The translations under genes and the position numbers were made by a program. The notes under the pieces are model-generated. The model did no database searches and was not told where the DNA came from. It saw nothing but the letters and a program-made list of their open reading frames with translations. Of a DNA stretch of 51,413 nt, positions 33,267 to 42,490 are shown piece by piece; the first letter of the stretch is position 1; every line of letters begins with the position of its first letter. Source of the DNA: Methanothrix sp. GTDB taxonomy: Archaea; Halobacteriota; Methanosarcinia; Methanotrichales; Methanotrichaceae. The DNA lies in NCBI GenBank assembly GCA_017994055.1, contig JAGOLL010000007.1:1-51413 (forward strand), written 5' to 3'.

Positions 33267-34055
33267 CTATTCCGATGTGAGGTCGATCAGCTCGTACTTG
33301 AGACCTTCCGACTCCAGGCGGGTGAGCAGGCCGGGTATCTGCTCGTCCACGCTCACAATCACTGAGCCGAGTCCATGATATGCCGCCTCTACCGCAAACT
33401 CCTTGGCCCCGAATATGATATCCGGCTCGCGTCCAACTTTGCGCAGGGCGGAGAGGGCCTCGATGCCCAGGCAGCCCACTTTGGCCGCCCGGCTGACCTG
33501 ATGGGATAGCTTAGCCAGATCGATCTTGCGCGAGCCGCCGTTCTGCACCCGGGGCACCTTGCAGAGGATAACTCTTCCCTCCTCCAGGCTGATCAAGCCC
33601 CTCAGGTCGGAGACACCCACATCCTCGCCGGATCCAACGGCTCCGATCACAACTCCGCTGGCCTCGATGCCCTCTTTCTTATTGGCATATAAGAGACCGC
33701 CGCGCATCTCCAGAGAGACACGCTCCCCCTCCTCTAAATCGGCCTCAGCTATAGCCGTCCAGACCGAGACATGGCTGATGATCTCCTCCATAACCACCCG
33801 AGCATAGCGCTTCAGCTCTGCGGCACTCTCCAGAAGCCACTCTACCCCCTCTTTGGTGATGCTGTAGCGCATCCGGCCGTCGGTGGTCACCAGCCCGTCC
33901 GCCACCAGCTCTTTGATGTACTCGGAGATGGCTTGTGGCGTGACCCCCAGGCTCTCTGCCACCTCTTTCTGTCGCAGGTTGGGCTGATGAGCGGCTATCT
34001 CTACCAGAATCTGAAAACGTGAACTCTCCCTCTTGCTCTGCAGGACACTGGTCAT
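33267..34055 (-). CDS. Winged-helix transcriptional regulator with C-terminal sensor-like domain
   Basis: A 262-residue protein. Residues about 10-80 form a winged helix (FQILVEIAAHQPNLRQKEVA, LGVTPQAISEYIKELVADGL, TKEGVEWLLE), as in MarR/Lrp-type archaeal regulators. The C-terminal 160 residues contain GAVGSGEDVGVSDLRGLISL and GAKEFAVEAAYHGLGSVIVS, a conserved archaeal domain of unknown ligand. Its ATG overlaps the stop of the upstream regulator by one base (TGATG). The target genes are not known. The operon context suggests control of information-processing genes. Confidence 0.7.
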   Translation of the reverse strand: MTSVLQSKRESSRFQILVEIAAHQPNLRQKEVAESLGVTPQAISEYIKELVADGLVTTDGRMRYSITKEGVEWLLESAAELKRYARVVMEEIISHVSVWTAIAEADLEEGERVSLEMRGGLLYANKKEGIEASGVVIGAVGSGEDVGVSDLRGLISLEEGRVILCKVPRVQNGGSRKIDLAKLSHQVSRAAKVGCLGIEALSALRKVGREPDIIFGAKEFAVEAAYHGLGSVIVSVDEQIPGLLTRLESEGLKYELIDLTSE

Positions 34056-34573
34056 CAGAAGTCCTCGACATAGGGCTCGATGCGCTGGCCTCTCACCGCC
34101 AGGCCGTCTGCCCTCTTGGCCACGCCCCGGATGAAAATCTGGCTCAGCCCCAGCTCCCGGGAGAGATTGGATAGGGAGTTATTGCCGCCAACCACCATCT
34201 TCTGCAGCTTCTCCGTCACCGCTCGCAGCTCCTCCTCGGACATGAAGGTGAGGCTGATCAGCTCGCTGAGATCTTCCATGGTCGCTCCGAAGCTGGCCTG
34301 CACCCGGGAATAGGTGGAGTGGTACTCCTTCTCCGGACTTGCCCCAGGCTCGGGAACCCTCCACTTGGTCTCAATGAGGCCGCTCTTCCTCAGGAGGGCA
34401 ACGCTGCGGTGAACACTGGCCTCGTCTCCTAGAAGGCCGATCAGCTCCTTTTCCGTGCGCCACTCCCTGCTCAGCTCATCAAAGACCTTCTTGTGCACAT
34501 CGGAGCCGAAGGCCTGCAACAATGGGACCAGATCCGATGGATCGTTGATGATCCGAGTTCGCTTTCCCGTCAC
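34055..34573 (-). CDS. ArsR-like winged-helix regulator
   Basis: A 172-residue regulator. The N-terminal winged helix reads VHKKVFDELSREWRTEKELI, GDEASVHRSVALLRKSGLIE and TKWR, the ArsR-like pattern. The C-terminal part (LTFMSEEELRAVTEKLQKMV, then NLSRELGLSQIFIRGVAKRA) has a second helix-turn-helix-like segment. No Cys-rich metal site is present, so it is unlikely to sense arsenic. It is translationally coupled to the next regulator and lies 61 bases after fttA. The role in the operon is unknown. Confidence 0.7.
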   Translation of the reverse strand: MTGKRTRIINDPSDLVPLLQAFGSDVHKKVFDELSREWRTEKELIGLLGDEASVHRSVALLRKSGLIETKWRVPEPGASPEKEYHSTYSRVQASFGATMEDLSELISLTFMSEEELRAVTEKLQKMVVGGNNSLSNLSRELGLSQIFIRGVAKRADGLAVRGQRIEPYVEDF

Positions 34574-34634
34574 AAATAACCTCGTCTTGCCATTATCCTT
34601 TTGATTTGATAAAGCTTTTTAATAGATCTGCCGC

Positions 34635-36542
34635 TTAGATCAGCCGTACCGTCTCCAGGTTCATTGGAGCCATGGTTGGTATTCTGTACCTCTTGTAGAT
34701 GGAACTGGCCAGATCCAGGCAGTTGCCCTCCTCGCCGTGGTTGGTGAGAACCCTTCCCGGCTTGGGATAGATGCGGCGCATGTACTCCATGAGCTGCTGG
34801 CGATCGGAGTGCCCGGAGAAGCCGTCCACGGTTATGACCTCCAGGTTGATCTTGACCGTCTGGGTCTTGCCTTCTACGGAAAGGGGCAACTCCTTCCAGC
34901 CCTTCTGAATGCGCCGGCCCAGCGTCCCTTCCGCCTGGTAGCCCACTATGACCAGGGTGTTCCTTTCATCTGGGCCCAGCCGCTTGAGATACTCCAGGAC
35001 CGGTCCCCCGTTGAGCATGCCGCTGGTGGCCAGGATGACGCAGGGCGGTCCTTCCACGATCTCCGTCCTCTGCTTGGGGGTCTCCACCTGCACAAAACAC
35101 TGGGCCAGGAAGGGATTGATCCCCTTATGGAAGATGAGATCCCTCAAGTCGTTATTGAGGTACTCGGGATAGGTGGTATGAATGGCTGTGGCCTCATAGA
35201 TCATGCCGTCTAAACAGACGGGCACCTCGTCTATAACCTTCTTCCTGATGGCCTCCTCCAGCACCACCATGACCTCCTGGCTGCGGCCCACGGAGAAGGC
35301 GGGGATTATAACCTTGCCGCCCCGGGTGACTGTATCCTTTACCACCTTGATCAGATGCTGCTCCGCCTCCTTTCGGGAGGGCTGGGTGCTGTTTGTGCCG
35401 CCGTAGGTGGCCTCGGTGACCAGGGTCTCCAGGCGGGGGAAGTTGCATACGGCGGGATCAAAGAGCCGGGTCCTCTCGAACTTCTGGTCCCCGGTGAATG
35501 CCACATTGTACAGGCCATCTCCGATATGAAAATGGGCAATGGATGAGCCCAGGATATGTCCTGCATTGTGCATTGTCAGCTTGGTGTCTGGTGCGATGTC
35601 GGTCACATCCCCATAGTTGAGGGTGATGGTATGCTTGAGAGCCTCGCGAACCATAGCCGAGTCATAAGGCAGCCTCTTTCCTTCCCGGCCAGCGATCTCA
35701 ATATAGTCGAGCTGGAGAAGAACAGCGAGATCTCTGGTAGGAGGAGTGCAGTAAATCGGACCCTCGTAGCCGTATTTGTAAAGCATGGGAACCAGGCCGG
35801 CATGGTCCAGATGGGCATGGGTAAGGACCACGGCATCGATCTGATTTAAGGGATAGACCTCAGGCACATAAAGAAAAGGAGTGGCAGAGTCGTCTGAGCC
35901 CACATTTACGCCGCAGTCGATGATGATCCTCGACTCCGGGGTGGACAGAAGCATGCAGCTCCGACCCACTTCCCGGCATCCTCCCAGTGTGGTGATTCTG
36001 ATCCACTGGTCCTTGGATGCTGTATCCCGGTGGATCTTGCGGCCTACGGTGCGCAAGATGGTCTTTCTCTCGTTTTGAACGCTCCGCAGATAGTCTTTGA
36101 TGTTGGCAATGGTGGCAGAGCGAACCGGAGGAGTCCGGACCACCTTTGGCGTCCAGCCGATGAGCTTGGTGATCTCCCGGAGGGTGGAGCCGTGCCTGCC
36201 TATGACCAGTCCGGGCTTCTCCGCCTCGACCTGAACCTCTCCCGTCTCACCATCAAAATAGTAGTTGGTGATAACCGCCTCTTTGGGGACGACCTCCTGG
36301 ATCTTGAGCTTGGCTGTCTCCGGATCGGCCAGAACCTTGAGGTCCGGCCGTACCACCACCCTTTTGCGCAGCTCCTTGGCCAGGTTTCTTATGATCTCGC
36401 CGTCGTCGGCCAATTTCTTGGGGTCGTCGGTGTATATGACCAGCTCAGGACCCTCGAATTCGAGCCCGGTGACCCCTATGTCCGGGGGCAGCTTGCTCTG
36501 AACTTTCCTTTTGAGCTCAAAAAGAACTTCTTCTACAGACAA
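34635..36542 (-). CDS. fttA: Transcription termination factor FttA (aCPSF1), beta-CASP nuclease
   Basis: This 635-residue archaeal enzyme ends transcription by cutting nascent RNA after U-rich tracts. Two KH-like domains fill the N-terminal 180 residues ([10 protein letters not shown] at 116-125). The metallo-beta-lactamase core has [10 protein letters not shown] at 241-250 (HxHxDH), and the beta-CASP part has [17 protein letters not shown]. The distal ligands sit in [11 protein letters not shown] and [11 protein letters not shown] near the end. Length and all ligands are normal. It lies 21 bases after psmB, a common archaeal arrangement. Confidence 0.95.
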   Translation of the reverse strand: MSVEEVLFELKRKVQSKLPPDIGVTGLEFEGPELVIYTDDPKKLADDGEIIRNLAKELRKRVVVRPDLKVLADPETAKLKIQEVVPKEAVITNYYFDGETGEVQVEAEKPGLVIGRHGSTLREITKLIGWTPKVVRTPPVRSATIANIKDYLRSVQNERKTILRTVGRKIHRDTASKDQWIRITTLGGCREVGRSCMLLSTPESRIIIDCGVNVGSDDSATPFLYVPEVYPLNQIDAVVLTHAHLDHAGLVPMLYKYGYEGPIYCTPPTRDLAVLLQLDYIEIAGREGKRLPYDSAMVREALKHTITLNYGDVTDIAPDTKLTMHNAGHILGSSIAHFHIGDGLYNVAFTGDQKFERTRLFDPAVCNFPRLETLVTEATYGGTNSTQPSRKEAEQHLIKVVKDTVTRGGKVIIPAFSVGRSQEVMVVLEEAIRKKVIDEVPVCLDGMIYEATAIHTTYPEYLNNDLRDLIFHKGINPFLAQCFVQVETPKQRTEIVEGPPCVILATSGMLNGGPVLEYLKRLGPDERNTLVIVGYQAEGTLGRRIQKGWKELPLSVEGKTQTVKINLEVITVDGFSGHSDRQQLMEYMRRIYPKPGRVLTNHGEEGNCLDLASSIYKRYRIPTMAPMNLETVRLI

Positions 36543-36563
36543 TAGAACACATCCAAAAAAAGG

Positions 36564-37184
36564 TTAGAGGAGCTTGCTGATCTCCAAAAACTCCGGCTCT
36601 CCTACCTCCTCGTATTTATCGGTGATCCGGACCAGCTCAATCTTGTCCCCTGAAGCAGAATCGCGCTTCATGGCATTGTGAATGGCCTTGGCCGCCAGCA
36701 CCACCCCGTCCTCCATGCTGATGCCGGGCTTGTACAGGGCTTCCAGCACGCCGTAGGCTGTGGGCGATCCTGAGCCTGTGGCCACCACCCTCCTCTCCTC
36801 GATCTGGCCGCCTAGGGCATCAAGCGAGTAGATCTTGGGGCCGTAGCGGTCCACTCCGCCCATCACCAGCTGGACCATGAAAGGATAGTATCGGCGGGAG
36901 GACAGGATATTGGAGAGCATTGTAGTTATAGCACGCACAGTCATGCTCTCGCCTCTCTGCATCTTATACAGCCTGGCCTCAACCTGAACCATGCGTACCA
37001 GAGACTGGGCGTCTCCCACCACACCGGCCGTGGTCAAGCCCACCAGATCGTCGATCTGATAGATCTTCTTAGCAGTGCTGCTGGCTATGAAGCTGCCCAT
37101 GGTAGCCCGGCTCTCCGATGCAAGGACCACACCCTCATCGCAGAGTACACCTACCGTAGTTGTACCTTTGAACACCTCGACCAT
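36564..37184 (-). CDS. psmB: Proteasome beta subunit
   Basis: The catalytic subunit of the 20S proteasome. A seven-residue propeptide (MVEVFKG) is cut before Thr8 of TTTVGVLC, the catalytic nucleophile. Conserved Asp/Glu and Lys follow ([20 protein letters not shown]) together with [14 protein letters not shown]. The 206-residue length is normal. It is first in the minus-strand operon running through fttA and two regulators to the helicase. The promoter is in the gap before the divergent DUF63 gene. Confidence 0.96.
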   Translation of the reverse strand: MVEVFKGTTTVGVLCDEGVVLASESRATMGSFIASSTAKKIYQIDDLVGLTTAGVVGDAQSLVRMVQVEARLYKMQRGESMTVRAITTMLSNILSSRRYYPFMVQLVMGGVDRYGPKIYSLDALGGQIEERRVVATGSGSPTAYGVLEALYKPGISMEDGVVLAAKAIHNAMKRDSASGDKIELVRITDKYEEVGEPEFLEISKLL

Positions 37185-37332
37185 TTAATTACCTCAACTA
37201 AAATCAGAAAATGGACAGCTTGCCTTCTCCTTTTGCCCTATAAATACTTTCCGCCGCCCATCCTCTGGTTAAGACATTCAAACAGCTAAAATATAAGGGG
37301 GATAGATAACCGCAGACTGTGGTGGAAATGCA

Positions 37333-38151
37333 GTGAAACAAGCCCTTTCCTCATTCATCCAGAGGTATTACATAGATCCCATCATCTATGATACCAGCTA
37401 CAATCCAGTGGATACCATCACCTGGGCTCTGATCCTAGGGCTGGCGGTGCTGGGATTGATCCGGATCCTGGGCCGCACCGGGGTGGCGGTGGACGGCAGG
37501 CTGGTCCTATTCACCCTGCCCTACATACTGGCCGGCTCCAGCCTGAGGGTGATTGAGGATGCGGATATGGTTGCCGCCCCCGGGAGGTATCTGCTGATCA
37601 CCCCGCTGATATTCTTTCTGGTTTTCCTGGTCACCGCTGCCAGCCTCTTTATTACAAGGCGGATCTGGAAGGAAGGATTTCACTCCCGCTATGCAGCCAT
37701 TGGATTAATCTGGACGGCCCTGAACCTGGCCCTGCTCTCCTCAAAGGAGGTCGAAAACGGTTGGGTCATTGCCGCAGTTTTCATCCTGGGCTCAGTCCTG
37801 GCAGCAGGTGTAATCCTCCTGGTGCAGCATGTCTTCCGGCTCGGATTTTTGGAGGAAGGATTGAACCGGATGATCATCTACGCCCATATGCTGGATGCCA
37901 GCTCCACCTACCTGGGTGTGGATTGGTTCTTCTATCAGGAGAAGCATGTTCTGCCCACATACCTCATAGATCTGGCCGGAACGGCAGTGGTCATGTTCCC
38001 CCTCAAGCTGGCCGTGCTGCTGCCTGTGCTCTATATGATCGATCGATCCATTCAGGAGCCATCCCTGAAAAATCTGACCAGGCTGACGCTGATCACCCTG
38101 GGTCTGGCCCCGGCGGTGAGAAATACGCTGAGGCTGGCTCTGGGGGTATAG
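37333..38151 (+). CDS. DUF63 membrane protein
   Basis: A 272-residue archaeal integral membrane protein of the DUF63 family. It has about seven hydrophobic helices. Conserved motifs include YDTSYNPVDTITWALILGLA at the start, AGSSLRVIEDADMV, and YAHMLDASSTYLGVDW with a polar, possibly catalytic, His-Asp pattern. The start is GTG 37333, with GGTGG about 12 bases before it. Function is unknown. It is divergent from psmB, and its 3' end lies about 35 bases before the direct repeat bounding the TIR island. Confidence 0.85.
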   Translation: MKQALSSFIQRYYIDPIIYDTSYNPVDTITWALILGLAVLGLIRILGRTGVAVDGRLVLFTLPYILAGSSLRVIEDADMVAAPGRYLLITPLIFFLVFLVTAASLFITRRIWKEGFHSRYAAIGLIWTALNLALLSSKEVENGWVIAAVFILGSVLAAGVILLVQHVFRLGFLEEGLNRMIIYAHMLDASSTYLGVDWFFYQEKHVLPTYLIDLAGTAVVMFPLKLAVLLPVLYMIDRSIQEPSLKNLTRLTLITLGLAPAVRNTLRLALGV

Positions 38152-38185
38152 TTGCACTGAAAATCCTCTCCTGTCAGATCCTATA

Positions 38186-38235
38186 AAGAGCTAGATCAGT
38201 GGCCGGGGCTGCTTATCCTCCGGCGCCAGGGGCAG
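38186..38235. repeat. 50-bp perfect direct repeat, left copy
   Basis: It is identical over 50 bases to 42441-42490 and in the same orientation. It spans the last 45 bases of the mmp8 coding sequence including its stop, and 5 bases beyond. It is a candidate left attachment site or recombination scar of the island. Confidence 0.9.
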
Positions 38236-38395
38236 GGTGGATTGGTGCATGTACCAGGGCTCCCGGAAAGTGCAGGGCCCGGTTCAGGAGCAGCCTCTTG
38301 TCCGCCAGAGTGAAGGCGAAGACGGGTATGGATCTGCCCATCTGAAGGAGCGCCTTCTCTCTAGCTGCCTCCCGCACCGCTCGGAAGGCGCAGCC
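38186..38395 (-). pseudogene. Fragment of the mmp8 3' end (duplicate)
   Basis: A decayed copy of the last roughly 70 codons of mmp8 (42446-43306). The preserved block reads REKALLQMGRSIPVFAFTLA and onward to LLLNRALHFPG. One extra A near 38255 shifts the frame, so the original C-terminus is not read. The final 50 bases (38186-38235) match the functional gene perfectly, while the rest is about three-quarters identical by eye. The fragment bounds the TIR island on its left side. Confidence 0.85.
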
Positions 38396-38441
38396 TGGCT
38401 TTAGCTGTCTCAAGCAGATGCTAATTGCTTTAAGGGCGACC

Positions 38442-39398
38442 TCATCCTTCGTTTTTCTCTCGAGTAAACTCTGCAAGCCAACCTTCGTTCTCAGTTGAGA
38501 TCGCATGCTCACAGCTGTCTACGAACTGAGCGATGATATTGGGATCATCCTGATTGGGATTGGCGCGCCATCCATCGCGTATAGCGGTAAGACGATTAGC
38601 TGTGCTAAAGTATGTCATGGCTAGATGATCATAACGCGAGGCTGCAAGGTGAGCTGTAACTGCGGCAGTAGCAGTGGTCACGACCGCTACCCATGGGCCA
38701 AGAGCGGAGAGCTGGGGTACCCCGGAAGCCACTGCTGCACTTGCAAGAGCGCCCATGACGACCGCCAGCATGCCGAGCCAGAACTCCAGATCATGCAGCC
38801 GTTTGGCAGCTTTCGCATTTTCAAATCCCTTTGGACGGTAGAATCCGTCGATCTGACCATCGACTCTCAATCTCACGTATTCATCGATGGAAAGATTGGG
38901 CATGGTGAGGGCGAGAGGGCGTTCCTTTTGCGGAACCTTGACCGAGGCGGCATGTATGCTTAAGTCATTTACCTTTTCAATTATTGCTTGTATGCGCTCG
39001 ATGAGATCTGTGGGCGTTGAATTTGGCCTGAATGGCTGCACACCGATGAGATACCTGTAGATTGTCTCTTTCAAAGCTTCTGAGGCCGAACGGGCACGGA
39101 CCCATTCCCTTACTTGGTCTTTTGATGCTTTGGTCCGCATTACAAACGGAACCACTGCCAGGACGACTGCACCGACAAGGGCGATTGAGGCACGAAGCCA
39201 TAGCCATTTTTCATCCAGTCCGACCAACGCAGCGGCTAGTGTCTCGAGAAAAGCCCCAAGAACACCGGCGAATGCCGCACGATTTCTCCACTTGGTCAAT
39301 TCTGTCTTGAGTTGGTTTGCCGTTTCGGACCAGGTAGCCTGATCTCTCCAGGCGGTCTTAATTACCTCACTCGCATTAACTTCTGTGGCATTGTTCAT
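38442..39398 (-). CDS. DUF4231/SLATT-like membrane protein
   Basis: A 318-residue protein with two pairs of membrane helices, about residues 40-85 (AAFAGVLGAFLETLAAALVG and LRASIALVGAVVLAVVPFVM) and 202-250 (FWLGMLAVVMGALASAAVAS and WVAVVTTATAAVTAHLA). Helical soluble segments follow each pair. This duplicated arrangement is that of DUF4231/SLATT proteins, predicted pore-forming effectors in nucleotide-signalled conflict systems. Its ATG overlaps the stop of the TIR-TPR gene (ATGA), so both are made from one message. I infer that TIR activation leads to membrane damage through this protein. Confidence 0.75.
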   Translation of the reverse strand: MNNATEVNASEVIKTAWRDQATWSETANQLKTELTKWRNRAAFAGVLGAFLETLAAALVGLDEKWLWLRASIALVGAVVLAVVPFVMRTKASKDQVREWVRARSASEALKETIYRYLIGVQPFRPNSTPTDLIERIQAIIEKVNDLSIHAASVKVPQKERPLALTMPNLSIDEYVRLRVDGQIDGFYRPKGFENAKAAKRLHDLEFWLGMLAVVMGALASAAVASGVPQLSALGPWVAVVTTATAAVTAHLAASRYDHLAMTYFSTANRLTAIRDGWRANPNQDDPNIIAQFVDSCEHAISTENEGWLAEFTREKNEG

Positions 39399-40726
39399 AA
39401 TCCACCTCTCAATATTTCTCGCCAGCTATCAATAGAAGAGATTTGCATATTTAGCCGCTTTTGAATGCGTTCCAGACCACTAATTATTCGATCGATATCA
39501 TCTGGATCGGGTCTCAGCTCAGCAATATTCCTTAAATAGCCTACCGCATCAGTTTCTTTGTTAAGAACTAATGATGATGTTGCCAGTGTGGCATATATCC
39601 ATATATTTCTCTCATTGAGAGAATTAATTATATCTATGGCTCTGCTAAATACAGTCTTTGCCTCATCTATCTTCCCAAGATCAAGCAATGTTTGGCCGAG
39701 GACATCGGCGAGGTAGTACGAGGCGGGATTAAAATTTAGAGCATTGCGGTATGTTTCAGCAGCGCTCTCTAGGCTGTTATTTTCACGTTCAAGACGTGCC
39801 TTGAGTGCAGCGCACTCGGTGTTGCGGACGAATGCGTACTTGTCCAGCTCAGCAATTCGATTAATGACCTTTGAAGCTTCATCCTTCTTCTTATCGTCTA
39901 GGTAAGATAGGCCAAGGTTCCTTAAGAGAAATATATCACGGGGAGCGAGTTCGAGTGCAAGCCTGAACTCTTGGGCTGCTTTATCATGGACCTTAGCGGC
40001 TCGATAAGCATTGCCTAAGCGACGGTGCAATCTGAGGTCTAAAGGTAGTGGTTGCTCGTCTCGATCCCGGCCGAAGGTTAGATTGAGCCAATCGTGAATA
40101 TATTCTATCTCAGATATACGGTTTTGATCAATGAGCTCATCCAATCTCTGGCACCATTCTTGAATAGCAGCCTCGGTTGGAATCAAAGGCGCATTTCGCA
40201 TCCCCTTCCTGATCTGATCAAGATATCTGTCAATAGTCGGCCCAAGCATCTTGCCTGCATTGACCAGTTGATTTTTCTCCATCAGCGGCGCAAAATCTTC
40301 GATCAAATCTATCAAGAAACGCTCTATCCCTGAGAATTGGTCTCCATGCACTCCTTGTATATTGGCAAATGGCGATGGCACTTGATTATTGGATAGATTA
40401 TAGATCAAGGGTCGGACCTTTCTTGCATTGGACTGTTCTGAAGCTATGCCTGCTCCATATACGGCGCCAGCCTCCCAAAGAATCCAGGGCTTCTGGACGG
40501 AAGTAGGAGTAAGCAGGATAACAGCAATATTTGCGGTGCGTACTTTTTGAACTATCCAGCGAAACCAATCCTCTCCGGGCTTAATACCCCCATCAGATTC
40601 CATCTTGGTTGAATAGCTGGTAATAAGCAAATCCCCAAATACGCCTTCAATAGCATCGCTGAGGGCTTGAGCAATCTCTGCATCAGGATGCGTGTGACTT
40701 ATAAAGATCTCTCCAATTTTTCCCAT
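39395..40726 (-). CDS. TIR-domain protein with TPR repeats
   Basis: This 443-residue protein starts with a TIR domain (residues about 5-145): IGEIFISHTHPDAEIAQAL, then ITSYSTKM, AVILLTPTS and WILWEAGAVYGAG. Glu85 in the WxxWE motif fits the catalytic Glu of NAD-cleaving TIRs. Residues about 240-420 form several TPR units (LGNAYRAAKVHDKAAQEFRL, LGLSYLDDKKKDEASKVI, and so on), usual sensor or scaffold repeats. It precedes the SLATT-like gene with a four-base overlap. An anti-phage role is inferred from the domains and the island context. Confidence 0.8.
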   Translation of the reverse strand: MGKIGEIFISHTHPDAEIAQALSDAIEGVFGDLLITSYSTKMESDGGIKPGEDWFRWIVQKVRTANIAVILLTPTSVQKPWILWEAGAVYGAGIASEQSNARKVRPLIYNLSNNQVPSPFANIQGVHGDQFSGIERFLIDLIEDFAPLMEKNQLVNAGKMLGPTIDRYLDQIRKGMRNAPLIPTEAAIQEWCQRLDELIDQNRISEIEYIHDWLNLTFGRDRDEQPLPLDLRLHRRLGNAYRAAKVHDKAAQEFRLALELAPRDIFLLRNLGLSYLDDKKKDEASKVINRIAELDKYAFVRNTECAALKARLERENNSLESAAETYRNALNFNPASYYLADVLGQTLLDLGKIDEAKTVFSRAIDIINSLNERNIWIYATLATSSLVLNKETDAVGYLRNIAELRPDPDDIDRIISGLERIQKRLNMQISSIDSWREILRGGL

Positions 40727-41104
40727 ATATTGCCCTTTCCGAAAGAGTTATTTCAGCCGCATTTTTTTCTACTGTATAATACATCTTTAAATAAAAAGTT
40801 TTTGTTAGCTTACGTTATCAAAGTTGAGAGAAATTCTCCCTCTTTACTATTTTAATTTTATTTTTAAATGTGATATCAGGCTGCTCTTTGCAGCTGGGAT
40901 AAACGGGATGTGTGTTTTAACTTGGTTTTTCGGGCATGGGTGCTCCGCAATTTCACTTATGAAAATGATAAAAGGATAAATTTTAAATAACTTTAGGTTA
41001 CATATTACAGGATAGAGATAGATTCGTCAAAGAAGAGTGTCAGATGATATCATTTATAATCGTTTAGTTAATTTAACCTGTATTTGAGGATTGGAGGGAA
41101 AAAG
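40727..41104. promoter_or_regulatory. Divergent promoter region of the TIR island
   Basis: 378 AT-rich bases separate the TIR-TPR operon from the TIR-like gene. On the minus strand TTTATTTAAAGA (about 40785-40797) is a TATA candidate for the operon. On the plus strand ATTTATAATC (about 41050-41060) suits the other gene. GGAGG at 41093-41097 is the ribosome-binding site of the plus-strand gene. No regulator gene is present. Confidence 0.5.
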
Positions 41105-42307
41105 ATGGCCATTGATCGAGAGCCTGTACCACGAGGTGAAGAAAAACCAATTAAAATAGATGCAGAGTTGGTACCAACTGAGGGTAGTTCAGACTCACAA
41201 ACAGGAGAAGCATTATCTAAAATGGAGGAGCAGCTCGGCAGCGCTGTCCAAGGCATGTTGTTTCAAAACGTACAGCAAGTCGACATAGCTGCCCGCACTG
41301 CAAAGGCGCTATTCGATGAGGTCTCAAAGCAGAAAGCTCCAAAGGACGAATTGCTTGCGATTGAAATTATTAAAAATCTGATCTCTCTTTATTCCTCCCT
41401 GACTCAAATTATGATCTTTATAACGGAAGGTCGTTTTGAAAGAGCAATCGAGAAGATTTCCGAGGGATTGGCTGATGCTGATAAAAGCATAACTGCTCTC
41501 AAGGATTATGAGCAATTGCCCTACTCAGACAAGGAATTCGCCCAAATTTCCAAACCTCTCTTTTCGATCTTTCAAGTTGTTTTAAATGCTTCTGACGCCT
41601 GGATTCGAGCGGAAATGGTCGGATACCAGGGGAATATTAGTCGTTATGTTGAGCTGCTTCAAGAAGCAGTGATAGAATATCGAAGGGCTGAATCAATTCC
41701 GACAACCCTTGATCCAACATATATATCATTGGTTGGACTTTGCGCTACCCAAGCTGAGCGCTTGAAGACACGCATTGATGAATTTAGCAAGAAGCAGGCG
41801 CTTCACACCAATTTAACTCCTAAAGGAGACAAGATATTTATCATCCATGGCCACGATGAAGGAAAATGGCGTGAACTCCAAGATATCTTGGAAGATCTGA
41901 ATCAGGAAATTGTTGTGCTTAAGGAGGAGCCGTCGGCTGGTGAGACTATAATTGAGAAGTTCGAGAAGTTAGCTGATGATTGTTGTTATGCTTTCGCGCT
42001 TATTACTCCTGACGACCTCGTTAAAAAGAAAGGCAACAGGTACTCTCAGGCTCGCCCTAATGTGCTATTCGAGCTTGGATGGTTTTACGGCCGCTTTGGC
42101 CGTGATCGTGTCTGCATCATCAAGAAGGCTGACACAGAGATGCCGTCAGATTTGTCGGGAATACTGAGCATTGATATTCTCGAAAGAGTCTCCGAAGGAT
42201 TAAAGGAGATTCAAGATGAGCTACAAAGAATCGGATTAATAAAAGACCATAAGCGAAAAAAGACCTCCAAGAGATCTGCTAAAAGGCCTGCAAAGAAAAG
42301 AAATTAA
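41105..42307 (+). CDS. Protein with C-terminal TIR-like nucleotide-binding domain
   Basis: A 400-residue protein starting at ATG 41105, which has GGAGG 7 bases upstream (an in-frame TTG at 41084 is less likely). Residues 1-240 are helical and unlike any family I know. Residues 242-378 form a TIR-like domain of the PF10137 type: DKIFIIHGHDEGKWRELQDI, VVLKEEPSAGETIIEKFEKL, ALITPDDL and ARPNVLFELGWFYGRFGRDR with Glu323. Such domains occur in Cap12-like and other bacterial immune proteins. A Lys/Arg tail (382-400) could bind nucleic acid. It is divergent from the TIR-TPR operon inside the same repeat-bounded island. Confidence 0.78.
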   Translation: MAIDREPVPRGEEKPIKIDAELVPTEGSSDSQTGEALSKMEEQLGSAVQGMLFQNVQQVDIAARTAKALFDEVSKQKAPKDELLAIEIIKNLISLYSSLTQIMIFITEGRFERAIEKISEGLADADKSITALKDYEQLPYSDKEFAQISKPLFSIFQVVLNASDAWIRAEMVGYQGNISRYVELLQEAVIEYRRAESIPTTLDPTYISLVGLCATQAERLKTRIDEFSKKQALHTNLTPKGDKIFIIHGHDEGKWRELQDILEDLNQEIVVLKEEPSAGETIIEKFEKLADDCCYAFALITPDDLVKKKGNRYSQARPNVLFELGWFYGRFGRDRVCIIKKADTEMPSDLSGILSIDILERVSEGLKEIQDELQRIGLIKDHKRKKTSKRSAKRPAKKRN

Positions 42308-42440
42308 AAGATACATGCGGATGAATTCTAGCTCAGAGTGAAAATATGCATGCGCTCATGCAAGCAAACGCCGATTGAGCTAATCAATCAACGCATGACA
42401 TATCGATTCAAAGTATTTTATGCCAGTAAAGAAAGCCGGG

Positions 42441-42490
42441 AAGAGCTAGATCAGTGGCCGGGGCTGCTTATCCTCCGGCGCCAGGGGCAG
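42441..42490. repeat. 50-bp perfect direct repeat, right copy
   Basis: Identical to 38186-38235. It contains the stop codon and last 42 coding bases of the functional mmp8 gene. It marks the right boundary of the TIR island. Confidence 0.9.

Noticed and set aside
38213..38512. Minus-strand frame joining the mmp8 fragment with part of the DUF4231 gene
   Set aside because: Its first part overlaps the DUF4231 gene in a different frame and its second part is the frameshifted mmp8 duplicate, so it is not a real gene.
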